From contig CAWFOB010000007.1 of assembly GCA_963817375.1 (NCBI GenBank), positions 124,001-188,000 of the forward strand: 64,000 bases of DNA. The letters are read 5' to 3'. How positions within the stretch are numbered: the first letter of the stretch is position 1; every line of letters starts with the position of its first letter. The notes under the pieces were generated by a model that worked only from the letters and a program-made list of their open reading frames with translations, was not told the origin of the DNA and ran no database searches. Below are positions 46,060 through 55,303 of this stretch, piece by piece. This DNA is from JACVRM01 sp963817375 (GTDB lineage: Bacteria; Actinomycetota; Thermoleophilia; Gaiellales; Gaiellaceae). A program made the translations under genes and the position numbers.

Positions 46060-48440
46060 CAGGCCGCCGGCGTCGCATGACGCGCGCACGCCGCGAGCCA
46101 CGGCGATCGCCACGCCCTCTGCGGATCCTCTGCCATGTCCGAGACCCAGTCGTCGGGAAAGCGTCTGCCGTCGGCGAGCGCAGCCGCCCGTTCCTCGGGC
46201 GAGAGGTCGCGCCGCACGAGCGGGATCGCGACCGCCGCCTCGTCGCGTGACAGCAGCACGTCGAGCGCTTCGACTCCGAGGGCACGCCGCTGGCCGTCCG
46301 CACGCTCGGCGACGCGAACGGCCTCGCGGACGTTGGCGCCGTAGCGGAGCGCGAGCACGCCGACGACGAGCCGGCGGGCCAACTCCACCTCGTCGGCCAG
46401 TGCCCGCTGCAGTGACGCGTCCCCGACGGCCGGCGACGTCGCGGCCGCGAGCGCCCGCCCTGCGTGCGCGGCGGCATCGGCGAGCACGCCGTCGAGCACC
46501 TCGGGCGAGACGACGTCGCGGGCGCCGGCAGCATCCAGGGCGTCGAGCGCGGTGAGGACGGCGACACGGTCGCCCTCCGCGACGGGTGGCCCGACGACAT
46601 CGAGACCATGCGCGGCCGCCGCCCGGATCAACGCGGGCCGCCGGGGTGCGCCGTCCGCGAGCGCCGCCGCCAGCAGCGGAACCGCGGGGTCGCCGAGCCG
46701 GCGGAGCGCGGCGGTCGCCGCGCCGGCGGTGCGAGGCTCCGCGACGGCCTCGACGACCCGCCGGCCGACGCCGGGCTCGCCCGCGTCGGCCGCCGTCACC
46801 GCGTCGAGCGCGGCTGTCCTCACCGTCGTGTCGCCGTCGTCGAGCAGCGCGACGAGCAGGCCCGCGTCGGGTGCGACGCCGAGCGCGGCCGCGGCCGCGC
46901 GCCGGTCTGCCGGATCGGGCGAGCGGGCGAGCTCGCCCGCGAGCGCAGCCGCCTCGCCCGCGGCCGTGGCGTCGCCGCCGGCGGCGAGCCGGCCGAGCGC
47001 GCGCACGCGAACCTCGGGATCCCCGTGCTCCGCGAGCCCGCGGAGCGCGTCCGTCGCCGCCGGCTCGGCGGCGCCGGGCAGCAGGTCGAGGCCGAGACGA
47101 ACGTCGCGGGCGTCGTCGGAGCCGAGCAGCGCCGCGAGCGCGGTGTCGTCCTCGGCGATCTCGAGCCCGCCGGTCACGATCGAGCGGCGACGCATCTCGT
47201 CGGCGAGCGCGCGCTTGTACGCGCGGTACATGGCCGCGCCGGACACCGTCCAGATCACGCTGAGGACGGCGCCGAAGACGATCACCGCGCCGATGCCGAG
47301 CCCGACGAGGTTCATAGCGAGGAGGACGACACCCGTCGCACCGATCGCCACCGGGACGCCGATGCCCTCGACGACCGCCTGAACTGCGAGCCTGTCGGCG
47401 ATCGGGACGACCTGGAACGACGCGTTGACGGACGTCCGCGTCGTGCCGTCGGTGAGCACGATGTCGGATACGCGCGCCGTGGCCGCCAGCGAGAAGAGCG
47501 CGATCGACGCAGCCCCCGGCCCGGCGACGACGACGGCCATGGCCGCGAAGAGCACGGCGACGACGGCGGGGTTCAGCACGAGGCCGAGGCGCAATCCGAA
47601 CCGCCGCATGAGCAGCCCGGCGAATAGCGCGAGGAAGACGATGTCGGCGAAATTGAGCACCGCCGTGTACCACGACAGGAACCGCGTCAGCTCGTCGCCG
47701 GTGAAGTGCGCCTGGGCGCGATTGAAGAGTACGTAGTCGACGAGCCACGAGCCCATCGCCGAGAGCACCTGGTAGAGGAGCAGCAGGAGGACGAGCCCGG
47801 ACCCGAACAACACCCGGGCGGACGGACGGGACACCTCCCGTGCGCCCTGGACGCGCGCCGCGCGCACCTCGGGGAAGCGCCGCTCGGTGACGAGCAGCAG
47901 GCTAAGGAACACGAGCTGTGCGGCGGTCGTGGCGAGCACCAGGTGCTCGGTCGATCCGAGCAGGCTGAGGAGCGGGATCCCGAGCAGGCCGCCGAGCAGG
48001 AACCCGAGCGAGAAGCCGGTCACGATGCGTGGGAACCGCTCCTTCAGCTGGCGAACGTCGAGAAGCCGGCCCGCCTGGCCGCCGATGAAGACGAAGCCCA
48101 GCTGCAGCGCGATCGGGAAGAGCACGAGGAGCAGGGCCGAGATCCAGACGCCGCCCGCGGAGAGGACGACCCAGGAGACTCCGTAGAAGGCCGCGAGCGC
48201 GCCCAGGCTGAACGTCGCCACGGTGGCGAGCCGCGTCTTCCGCGCCGCCCGTGCGATCACGGCTGACGCCGCCGTCCCGACGACGGCGATCGCGATGTAC
48301 GTCGCGGGCAGCCACTTTGCCCCGTAGGCACTCAGGAACAGGGAGTTGGCGGGGATGACGAGCAGCGCGAGCGACACGCCGAAGGCGAGCGCCTGCGCCG
48401 TGAGGAGGCCCAGGACGCCTCGCTCGGGTGCGCCGCTCAC
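46059..48440 (-). CDS. Translocase/MFS-like membrane protein with C-terminal HEAT-like repeats
   Basis: 793 aa. Residues 1-430 hold about twelve hydrophobic helices in an MFS-like order (LLTAQALAFGVSLALLVIPANSLFL at the start), resembling bacterial relatives of ATP/ADP translocases. From about 450 to 770 are alanine-rich two-helix repeats (for example DALRGLAEHGDPEVRVRALGRLAAGG, LLVALLDDGDTTVRTAALDAVTAA, LRRLGDPAVPLLAAAL) of HEAT type facing the cytoplasm. GTG 48440 overlaps the stop of the cyclic-nucleotide-binding gene. Inference: a transporter or signalling scaffold whose soluble part meets the neighbour protein. The transported compound is unknown. Confidence 0.78.
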   Translation of the reverse strand: MSGAPERGVLGLLTAQALAFGVSLALLVIPANSLFLSAYGAKWLPATYIAIAVVGTAASAVIARAARKTRLATVATFSLGALAAFYGVSWVVLSAGGVWISALLLVLFPIALQLGFVFIGGQAGRLLDVRQLKERFPRIVTGFSLGFLLGGLLGIPLLSLLGSTEHLVLATTAAQLVFLSLLLVTERRFPEVRAARVQGAREVSRPSARVLFGSGLVLLLLLYQVLSAMGSWLVDYVLFNRAQAHFTGDELTRFLSWYTAVLNFADIVFLALFAGLLMRRFGLRLGLVLNPAVVAVLFAAMAVVVAGPGAASIALFSLAATARVSDIVLTDGTTRTSVNASFQVVPIADRLAVQAVVEGIGVPVAIGATGVVLLAMNLVGLGIGAVIVFGAVLSVIWTVSGAAMYRAYKRALADEMRRRSIVTGGLEIAEDDTALAALLGSDDARDVRLGLDLLPGAAEPAATDALRGLAEHGDPEVRVRALGRLAAGGDATAAGEAAALAGELARSPDPADRRAAAAALGVAPDAGLLVALLDDGDTTVRTAALDAVTAADAGEPGVGRRVVEAVAEPRTAGAATAALRRLGDPAVPLLAAALADGAPRRPALIRAAAAHGLDVVGPPVAEGDRVAVLTALDALDAAGARDVVSPEVLDGVLADAAAHAGRALAAATSPAVGDASLQRALADEVELARRLVVGVLALRYGANVREAVRVAERADGQRRALGVEALDVLLSRDEAAVAIPLVRRDLSPEERAAALADGRRFPDDWVSDMAEDPQRAWRSPWLAACARHATPAA

Positions 48441-48892
48441 GAGGACTTGTCGGCGTGCTCGGCGGTCGCGCGCAGGCGCGAGACGAGCTCGGCGATCACG
48501 CCCTGGGCAAGCTCGGGCCAGTCGACGAGCAGATCGTCGAGCACCGCCTGGTCGACGCGCAGCACGTGCGTCGGCTCCAGCGCGGTCACCGACGCCGTGC
48601 GCGGTGCCGGAAGGAGTACTGCGAGCTCGCCGACCGTGGCGCACGGGCCGAGCTCGACGATCGTCCGCTCGCCGCGGTGCACGCGGACGCTCCCCTCGAC
48701 GATGGCGTAGAGGTGCGCCTCGACGGCGCCGTCCTCCATCAGCGTCTCCCCGGTTGCGAACCGCTCCTCCGTCGCGGCCTCCGCAACGGCCGCGAGCACG
48801 CGGCCGGGGATGTCCGCGAAGAGCTGGACGCGGTGCAGCGCGGCGACCCGCTCGACGACGCCGAGCGCCGGCGCCGGCGCGACGTCGGTCAT
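48437..48892 (-). CDS. Stand-alone cyclic-nucleotide-binding domain protein
   Basis: 151 aa. LFADIPGRVLAAVAEAATEERFATGETLMEDGAVEAHLYAIVEGSVRV is the CNB beta-barrel start; GELAVLLPAPRTASV is a textbook phosphate-binding cassette with Glu for the ribose and Arg for the cyclic phosphate. It ends after a short C-helix and has no DNA-binding domain, unlike CRP. It overlaps the cyclase gene (ATGA) and the translocase gene (GTGA), so the three are tied together. Likely a cNMP-responsive partner of the membrane protein. Confidence 0.88.
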   Translation of the reverse strand: MTDVAPAPALGVVERVAALHRVQLFADIPGRVLAAVAEAATEERFATGETLMEDGAVEAHLYAIVEGSVRVHRGERTIVELGPCATVGELAVLLPAPRTASVTALEPTHVLRVDQAVLDDLLVDWPELAQGVIAELVSRLRATAEHADKSS

Positions 48893-49950
48893 GTCCCGGC
48901 CCCGTCGACCGACCACAGGACGACGCCCGACCGGCGCCCGCGCACCTCGACCTCGCCGACCGCGCGGAGGTCGGCCGGCGGGCTCAGAAGCGCCTCGCGC
49001 GTCGAGTCGGACAGCAGGATCGGCCCGCCCAGCGTCTTCGTCAGGCCCTCGATGCGCGACGCTGTGTTGACGGTGTCGCCATGCACGGTGTATTCGAGCC
49101 GGCGGAACGAGCCGACGTTGCCGGACATGAACGGCCCGCTGTTGAGGCCAATCCCCATCCGCACCTCCTCGCCCAGCCCGTTCGAGCGCAGCCACGTGTT
49201 GAAGCGGGGGAGCCGCACCTCGACCATCTCGCGTGCCGTGGCGAGCGCACGGTCGGCGTGGTCGTCGACCTCGATCGGCGCGCCGAACGCGGCGAGGAAG
49301 CCGTCGCCGCGGTAGGCGACCAGCGTGCCGCCGTGGTCGAGGATGGCGTCGCTGGTCTCGTCGAAATAGCGGTTGAGTGCGTCGATCACCAGTTCGGGCG
49401 GGCGGTTCTCGGAGAAGGCGGTGAAGCCGCGGAGGTCGGTGAACATCACCGTTCCGACCGTGGTCACGCCGCCGAGGCGGAGGTCGCCGTCCGTCCGTTC
49501 CAGCACGTCGTCGACGACGTGCTCGGGAAGGAACCGGCTGAAGACGTCATGCACGCGCGAGCGCTCGAGCTCGTGGAGCCGTTTCTTCGTCAGCCCGGCG
49601 TTGATTCGCGCGCGCAGGACGACCGGGTTGAACGGCTTCGACAGGTAGTCGTCGGCGCCGATCTCGATGCAGCGCACGACGCTGTCCGTCTCGTCGACCG
49701 CGGAGATCATGATCACCGGCACGTGCTCCGCGCCCGGCGTCGCCTTGAGCCGTTCGAGCACCGTGATGCCGTCGAGCTCGGGCATCACGACGTCGAGCAG
49801 GACGACGTCGCTGGCCTCCTCGGAGAAGAGCGCGAGCGCTTCGGCGCCGTCGGCGGCCGCCCGCACCGTGTGCCCCTCCTGCTCGAGCAGGCGGCGCAGG
49901 AGCTTGCGGCTGATGCCGTCGTCGTCGGCGATGAGGATGCGTGCCGCCAT
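48889..49950 (-). CDS. Response regulator with class III nucleotidyl cyclase output
   Basis: 353 aa. Receiver domain 4-118: acidic pair ADDD, phospho-acceptor Asp53 in VVLLDVVMPELDG, Ser83 and Lys105 in DDYLSKPF. A linker helix leads to a class III cyclase (about 155-340): VMFTDLRGFTAFSE with metal Asp1, YRGDGFLAAFG with metal Asp2, and HGDTVNTASRIEGL with the Asn and Arg used in catalysis. The Lys that selects adenine, normally three before Asp2's Gly-Asp, appears as Ala, so the purine used is uncertain. ATG 49950 starts right at the receiver. It is divergent from the HPt gene and first in its operon. Confidence 0.9.
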   Translation of the reverse strand: MAARILIADDDGISRKLLRRLLEQEGHTVRAAADGAEALALFSEEASDVVLLDVVMPELDGITVLERLKATPGAEHVPVIMISAVDETDSVVRCIEIGADDYLSKPFNPVVLRARINAGLTKKRLHELERSRVHDVFSRFLPEHVVDDVLERTDGDLRLGGVTTVGTVMFTDLRGFTAFSENRPPELVIDALNRYFDETSDAILDHGGTLVAYRGDGFLAAFGAPIEVDDHADRALATAREMVEVRLPRFNTWLRSNGLGEEVRMGIGLNSGPFMSGNVGSFRRLEYTVHGDTVNTASRIEGLTKTLGGPILLSDSTREALLSPPADLRAVGEVEVRGRRSGVVLWSVDGAGT

Positions 49951-50036
49951 CGTCGGCGCTGATCGTCTCCCGGATGCGACAACGCGGTCAACCTCCGCGC
50001 GTGGAAAACGCCTCGCCACCGTTCTAGGCTGGTGCC
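49951..50036. promoter_or_regulatory. 86-bp divergent promoter region of the signalling locus
   Basis: Separates the cyclase operon from the HPt-kinase operon. TAGGCT lies exactly 6 nt before TTG 50037, a likely leaderless -10 box; GACGAT about 11 nt before ATG 49950 may serve the other side. No obvious palindrome is seen. Confidence 0.5.
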
Positions 50037-50402
50037 TTGAGCGCGGGAGGGGCAGCAGTCGACACGGGAGCGCTCGACGAGCTGCGCGCGAGCGTCGGGA
50101 ACGACCCGGAGTTCTTCGCCGAGATCGTCGGCGACTTCCTCACCGAGGCGCCGGACCAGCTCGACACGCTGCGTGCTGCGCTGGCGTCCGGGGACGCGGC
50201 CCGGGCAGCACGCGCGGCGCACACGCTGAAGGGCACCAGCCGGACCTTCGGTGCCGGCGGCCTGGCGGCGCTCTGCCAGGAGGTCGAGGCAGCCGCGGGC
50301 TCGGGGGATCTCGAGACGGGCTCCGCACGCATCGACCGGATCGACGGCGAGTGGGCCCGGGTGCAGTCCGAGCTCGTCGCCCTACGCGACGGCCCGGCGT
50401 GA
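50037..50402 (+). CDS. Histidine phosphotransfer (HPt) protein
   Basis: 121 aa. ARAAHTLKGTSRTFGAGGLAALCQEVE is the HPt motif with the phospho-acceptor His62; helices before and after fit the four-helix HPt fold. It would carry phosphate between receiver domains of the downstream hybrid kinase and the receiver of the divergent cyclase. The start is TTG 50037. The stop overlaps the kinase GTG by 4 nt. Confidence 0.88.
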   Translation: MSAGGAAVDTGALDELRASVGNDPEFFAEIVGDFLTEAPDQLDTLRAALASGDAARAARAAHTLKGTSRTFGAGGLAALCQEVEAAAGSGDLETGSARIDRIDGEWARVQSELVALRDGPA

Positions 50403-53400
50403 CGGCGGACGCTGCTCCTCCCCCGCCGGAGGTCGACGAGGCGGCCCGCCGCGCCGAGCACGTCCAGGGCGCGCTCTACCGCGTCGCCGAGCTCGCGAGC
50501 GCCGCGGAGGATCTGCAGGAGTTCTATGCGGCCGTCCACGGCATCGTCGGCGAGCTGATGAACGCGAGCGAACTTCTACATCGCTCTTTACGACGAGGAG
50601 CGGCAGCGGGTCAACTTCCCGTACTTCGTCGACGAGTTCGACGCCGGCCTCGCGGATCCGAACCGCTGGGACCCAGTCGGCGAGCGCCTCGCGAGCGGAA
50701 GCACGGCGTACGTCCTCCGCACCGGCAAGGCGCAGCTCATCTCGCACGCGCGCAACCTGGAGCTGATCGAGCAGGGCGAGGTCGAGCTCCAGGGCACCGA
50801 CACGGAAGACTCGAGCTGGCTGGGCGCGCCGCTGAAGGCCGAGGGACGCACGGTCGGCGTTCTCGTCGTCCAGTCCTACACGAAGGACGTGCAGTACACG
50901 GACGAGGACGCGGCGCTCCTCGCCTATGTCGGCCAGCACGTCGGCGCCGCGCTGTCGCGGGCGCGCGCGATCGAGGAGACCCGGCGGCGAAACGCCGAGC
51001 TGGCGCTGATCAACAGCGTCCAGACGGCCATCGCCGGCGAGCTCGATCCGCAGGCGATCTACGACCTGGTCGGCGAGAAGCTCGACGAGGTCTTCGACGC
51101 CCAGGCCGTCGACATCGCGGTCTTCGACCAGGACACGCAGCTCCTGCGGTTCACGTACCAGATCGAGCGCGGCGTCCGCCTTCCGGATGAGGCGATCCCC
51201 GTCATCGGCTTTCGCAAGCACGTGCTCGAGACGCTCGAGCCGCTCCTTGTCGACGAGGACATGGAAGGGGCGCTCGCTCGCTACGACAACCCCGCGGCGA
51301 TCATCGGCGAGCCGTCGCATGGCTCCGCCGTGTTCCAGCCGCTCGCCTTCGGCGGGGAGGCGATCGGGGTGATCTCGCTGCACAACCTGGACCGCGAGCA
51401 CGCGTTCACCGACGCCGACAAGCAGCTCCTGGCGACGATCGCCGGCAGCCTGAGCGTCGCGCTCGAGAACGCGCGGCTGATCCACGAGCAGCGGCAACGC
51501 ATGGCCGAGCTCGCGACGGTGAACAGCGTCGGGCAGGCGCTGGCCGCGCAGCTCGAGCTCGATGCGCTCATCGAGCTCGTCGGCGAGCGTGTCCGCGAGG
51601 CGTTCGAGGCGGACATCGCGTACGTGGCGCTGCACGACGCGGGCGAGGGCCGCATCGACTTCGTCTACTACAGCGAGAGCGGCGAACGACGCGTGGAGCC
51701 TCCGCTGGCGTACGGCGAGGGGCTCGCGTCCCAGATCATCGAGTCGCGCCAGCCGCTCGTCCTCAACCGCTCCGAGCAGTTCGAGGAGGTCGAGGAGGAG
51801 CGGCGGATGATCGGGACGCCGGCGCGGTCGTACCTCGGCGTCCCGATCGTCGCCGGCGACGAGGCGATCGGCGCGATCAGCGTCCAGAGCATCGAGCACG
51901 CGGGCCGCTTCGACGAGGCCGACGCCGGGCTTCTCGCCACCATCGCCGCGAACGTCGGGATCGCGATCCAGAACGCACGCCTCTTCGAGGCCGCCCGCGA
52001 CGCAGAGCGGAATTTCCGTGACCTGGTCGAGGAGCTGCCGCTTGCCGTCTACCGGGACGATCCCGCGCCGGTCGCCGCCTCGCAGTACGTCAGCCCGCAG
52101 ATCGAGCGGCTCTTCGGCTACCCGAGGGAGCGGTGGTCGGACGCCGAGTTCTTCGTGTCGATCCTCCACCCCGAGGATCGCGACCAGACGATCGCGAGCC
52201 ATGCTCTGGCGTTCGCGCGCGGCGACGACCGCTGGTCGACCGAGTACCGGCTCGTCGCGGCGGACGGTCGGACGGTCTCGGTCCGCGACGAGGCGAGGAT
52301 CGTCAAGGACGAGCGCGGCAGCCCGCTGTACGTCCAGGGCTTCATGATGGACGTCACCGAGCAGTCGCTGGCCCACGCGGAGGTCGGGCGGCAGAAGCAG
52401 TACTTCGAGGCGCTCGTCGAGGCCAGCCCGTCGCGATCGTCGTCATGGACACCGCCGAGCGCGTGACCGGCTGGAACCCCGCGGCGACCGAGCTCTTCGG
52501 CTACACGGCCGAGGAGGCGGCCGGGTCGTTCATCGACGACCTCGTCCTCGGCGCCGACGTCGCTCCCGAGGAGGGGCGCGATGTGACACGAGAGGCGCTC
52601 GAGCGCGGGCGCGCGCTCAGGGTCACTCGGCGGCGGCGCAAGGACGGGCAGGCGGTCGACGTCGAGCTGAACCTCGTCCCGCTCGAGGTCGACGGCCATC
52701 ACGTCGGCTTCTATGCCATGTACCACGACATCGGCGAGACCCAGCGGGCGCGGGAGCACGCCGAGACGCTCCTCACCGTCACGCAGGTGATCGGCAAGAC
52801 GCTGACCCTCGACGAGGCGATCGAGGCGATCCTCGACGAGCTCGCGCGCGTCGTCCCCTACGACAGCTGCTCGATCCAGGTCGTCCAGGGAGACCGCCTG
52901 GTCATCGTCGGCGGCCGGGGGCTGGAGGATCTCGACCTCATCGGCCAGGCCTTCGACCTCAGCGACCCGACCAATCTGAACAGCCAGGTCGTCTCGTCGA
53001 GGCGCACTCAGGTCTTCGGCGACGTCTCCGAGAACCCGCACTTCGCGAGCCAGGAGCACGGCGCGGGGCGCATCCGCGGCTGGATCTGCGCGCCGATGAT
53101 CATGGGCGACCGCGTCATCGGCGTGATCAGCGTCGACAAGTTCGAGCCAGACTTCTACGACGAGGAGCTCGGCGAGCTGGCGACGGCGTTCGCCGCGCAG
53201 GCGGGGCTGGCGATCGAGAACGCCCGACTCCTCGACACGGAGCGGGCCGCACGGGAGCAGGCCGACACGTTGCGCGCGGCCGCCCACTCGCTCAGCAGCA
53301 CGCTCGGTACGACCGAGGTCTTCGACCTGATCCTCGCCGAGCTGCGGAAGGCGGTGCCGTACGACGGCGCCAGCGTCCAGCAGTTCGAGGGCGATGAGTC

Positions 53401-55303
53401 GCTCGTGGTGGGCGGCTACGGCTACCCGAATCTCGACGAGATCGTCGGTACCCGCTACGCGGTGCGAGGGCCGGAGGACCCCGCCCGCCAGCTGTTCGAG
53501 CACCGCCAGACGATCATCGTCGCGGACGCCTCCACCCAGTTCGCGAACTTCCACGACCCCTTCGGCCCGGGACGCGTCCACGGCTGGATGGCGGTCCCTC
53601 TGGTCGTCGGCGACCGCCTGATCGGGATGCTGACGGTCGACAGCTTCGAGGCCGACTTCTACACCGATGAGCACGCGCGCACGGCGGAGGCGTTCGCCGC
53701 GTTCGCGGCGACGGCGATCGACAAGACGCGCTTCGTCAGCGAGCTGCAGCGCGCACGCGAGGAGGCGGAGGCGGCGACGCAGGCGAAGAGCGCTTTCCTC
53801 GCGACGATGAGCCACGAGATCCGGACGCCGATGAACGCCGTCATCGGGATGACCGATCTCCTGCTCGGCACCGAGCTCACCGAGGAGCAGCGCGAGCTCG
53901 CCGACATCGTCCACTCGAGCGGCGACGCCCTGCTCCACGTGATCGACGACATCCTCGACTACTCGAAGATCGAGGCCGGGCGGCTCGACCTCGAGCACGC
54001 GCCATTCGACATCCGCGACTGCGTGGAGAGTGCCCTCGAGATCGTCGCCCCGCGCGCGTGGGAGAAGGAGATCGAGCTCGGCTGTCTCATCGACGAGCGC
54101 GTGCCCGCCGGCGTCGTCGGCGATGCCGTCCGCCTCCGGCAGGTCCTGTTGAACCTGCTCTCGAACGCGGTCAAGTTCACCGAGCACGGCGAGGTCGTCG
54201 TCCGCGTGAACGCCGAGCCGGCAGGCTCTGGCACGTTCCGCCTCGAGCTGGCCGTTGAGGACACCGGCATCGGCATCCCGGCCGATCGCATGGATCGGCT
54301 GTTCGAGTCGTTCAGCCAGGTCGATGCGTCGACGACGCGACGCTACGGCGGCACGGGGCTCGGCCTGGCCATCTCACAGCGCATCGTCGAGCTGATGGGC
54401 GGCACGATCTCGGTGGAGAGCGAGCCGGGGCGGGGCTCCACGTTCCGGATCGAACTGCCCGCGGAAGCGGCGGAGGTGCCCCCACGGATCGCCGACGACT
54501 CCCTCCCGCAGCTGCGCGGGAAGCGGATCCTCATCGTCGACGACAACCCGCTCAACCGCGAGATCGTCACCCGCCACGCGCGCTCGTGGGGGATGAACCC
54601 GGTCGCGGTGGAGGCGCCCGCCGCGGCACTCGAGCTGGTCGCCGGTGGCGAGCAGTTCGATGTCGCCGTCCTCGATTTCGTGATGCCCGACATGGACGGC
54701 CTGACGCTCGCGCAGGCCATCCGGCAGCAGCGGGACGAGCACGAGCTGCCGCTCGTTCTGCTCACCTCTCTCGGCCGGGTGCCGCACGCGCAGTCGTTCG
54801 GGGTGTTCGCCGTCCAGCTCGCCAAGCCCGTCCGCGCGTCGCAGCTGTACAACGCCCTCGTCCGCGTCGTCGCGGGCGTCGAGGGTGAAACGGCCGCCGG
54901 GGTCACCGCGGATGCCGAGGCGGCAACCTCCTCGCTGCGGATCCTGCTCGCCGAGGACCAGCCGGTGAACCAGAAGGTCGCGCTGCGCATCCTCGGGCGG
55001 CTCGGCTACGCCGCCGACGTGGCATCCAACGGGCTCGAGGCGCTCGCGGCGCTGGAGCGCGAGCAGTACGACGTCGTGCTGATGGACGTCCAGATGCCGG
55101 AGCTCGACGGCCTCGACGCGTCTCGCGCGATCAAGGAGCGCTTCGCCACCGACGCCCGCCCTCGCATCATCGCGATGACCGCGAACGCGATGCCGGAGGA
55201 CCGGGAAGCCTGCATGGAGGCCGGGATGGACGACTACCTGGCCAAGCCGATCCGGCCGGAAGAGCTCGCGACCGCGCTCGGCCGTGTGAAACCTCGCCGG
55301 TGA
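50399..55303 (+). CDS. Multi-GAF/PAS hybrid histidine kinase with two receivers; two frame shifts
   Basis: About 1,634 aa when two indels are corrected: one extra base near 50570 (between ELMNAS and NFYIALYDEERQRV) and one missing base near 52430 (between VEASP and VAIVVMDTAERVTGWN). Domains in order: three GAF (about 20-510), PAS (about 530-650), PAS (about 665-780), two GAF (about 800-1110), HisKA with SHEIRTP at about 1138, HATPase with LNLLSNAVKFTE (about 1255) and DTGIGIP (about 1288), receiver 1 (Asp in LDFVMPDMDG, about 1425) and receiver 2 (Asp in LMDVQMPELDG, about 1562). No membrane segment, so it senses cytoplasmic signals. No HPt domain of its own; that is the preceding gene. Confidence 0.86.
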
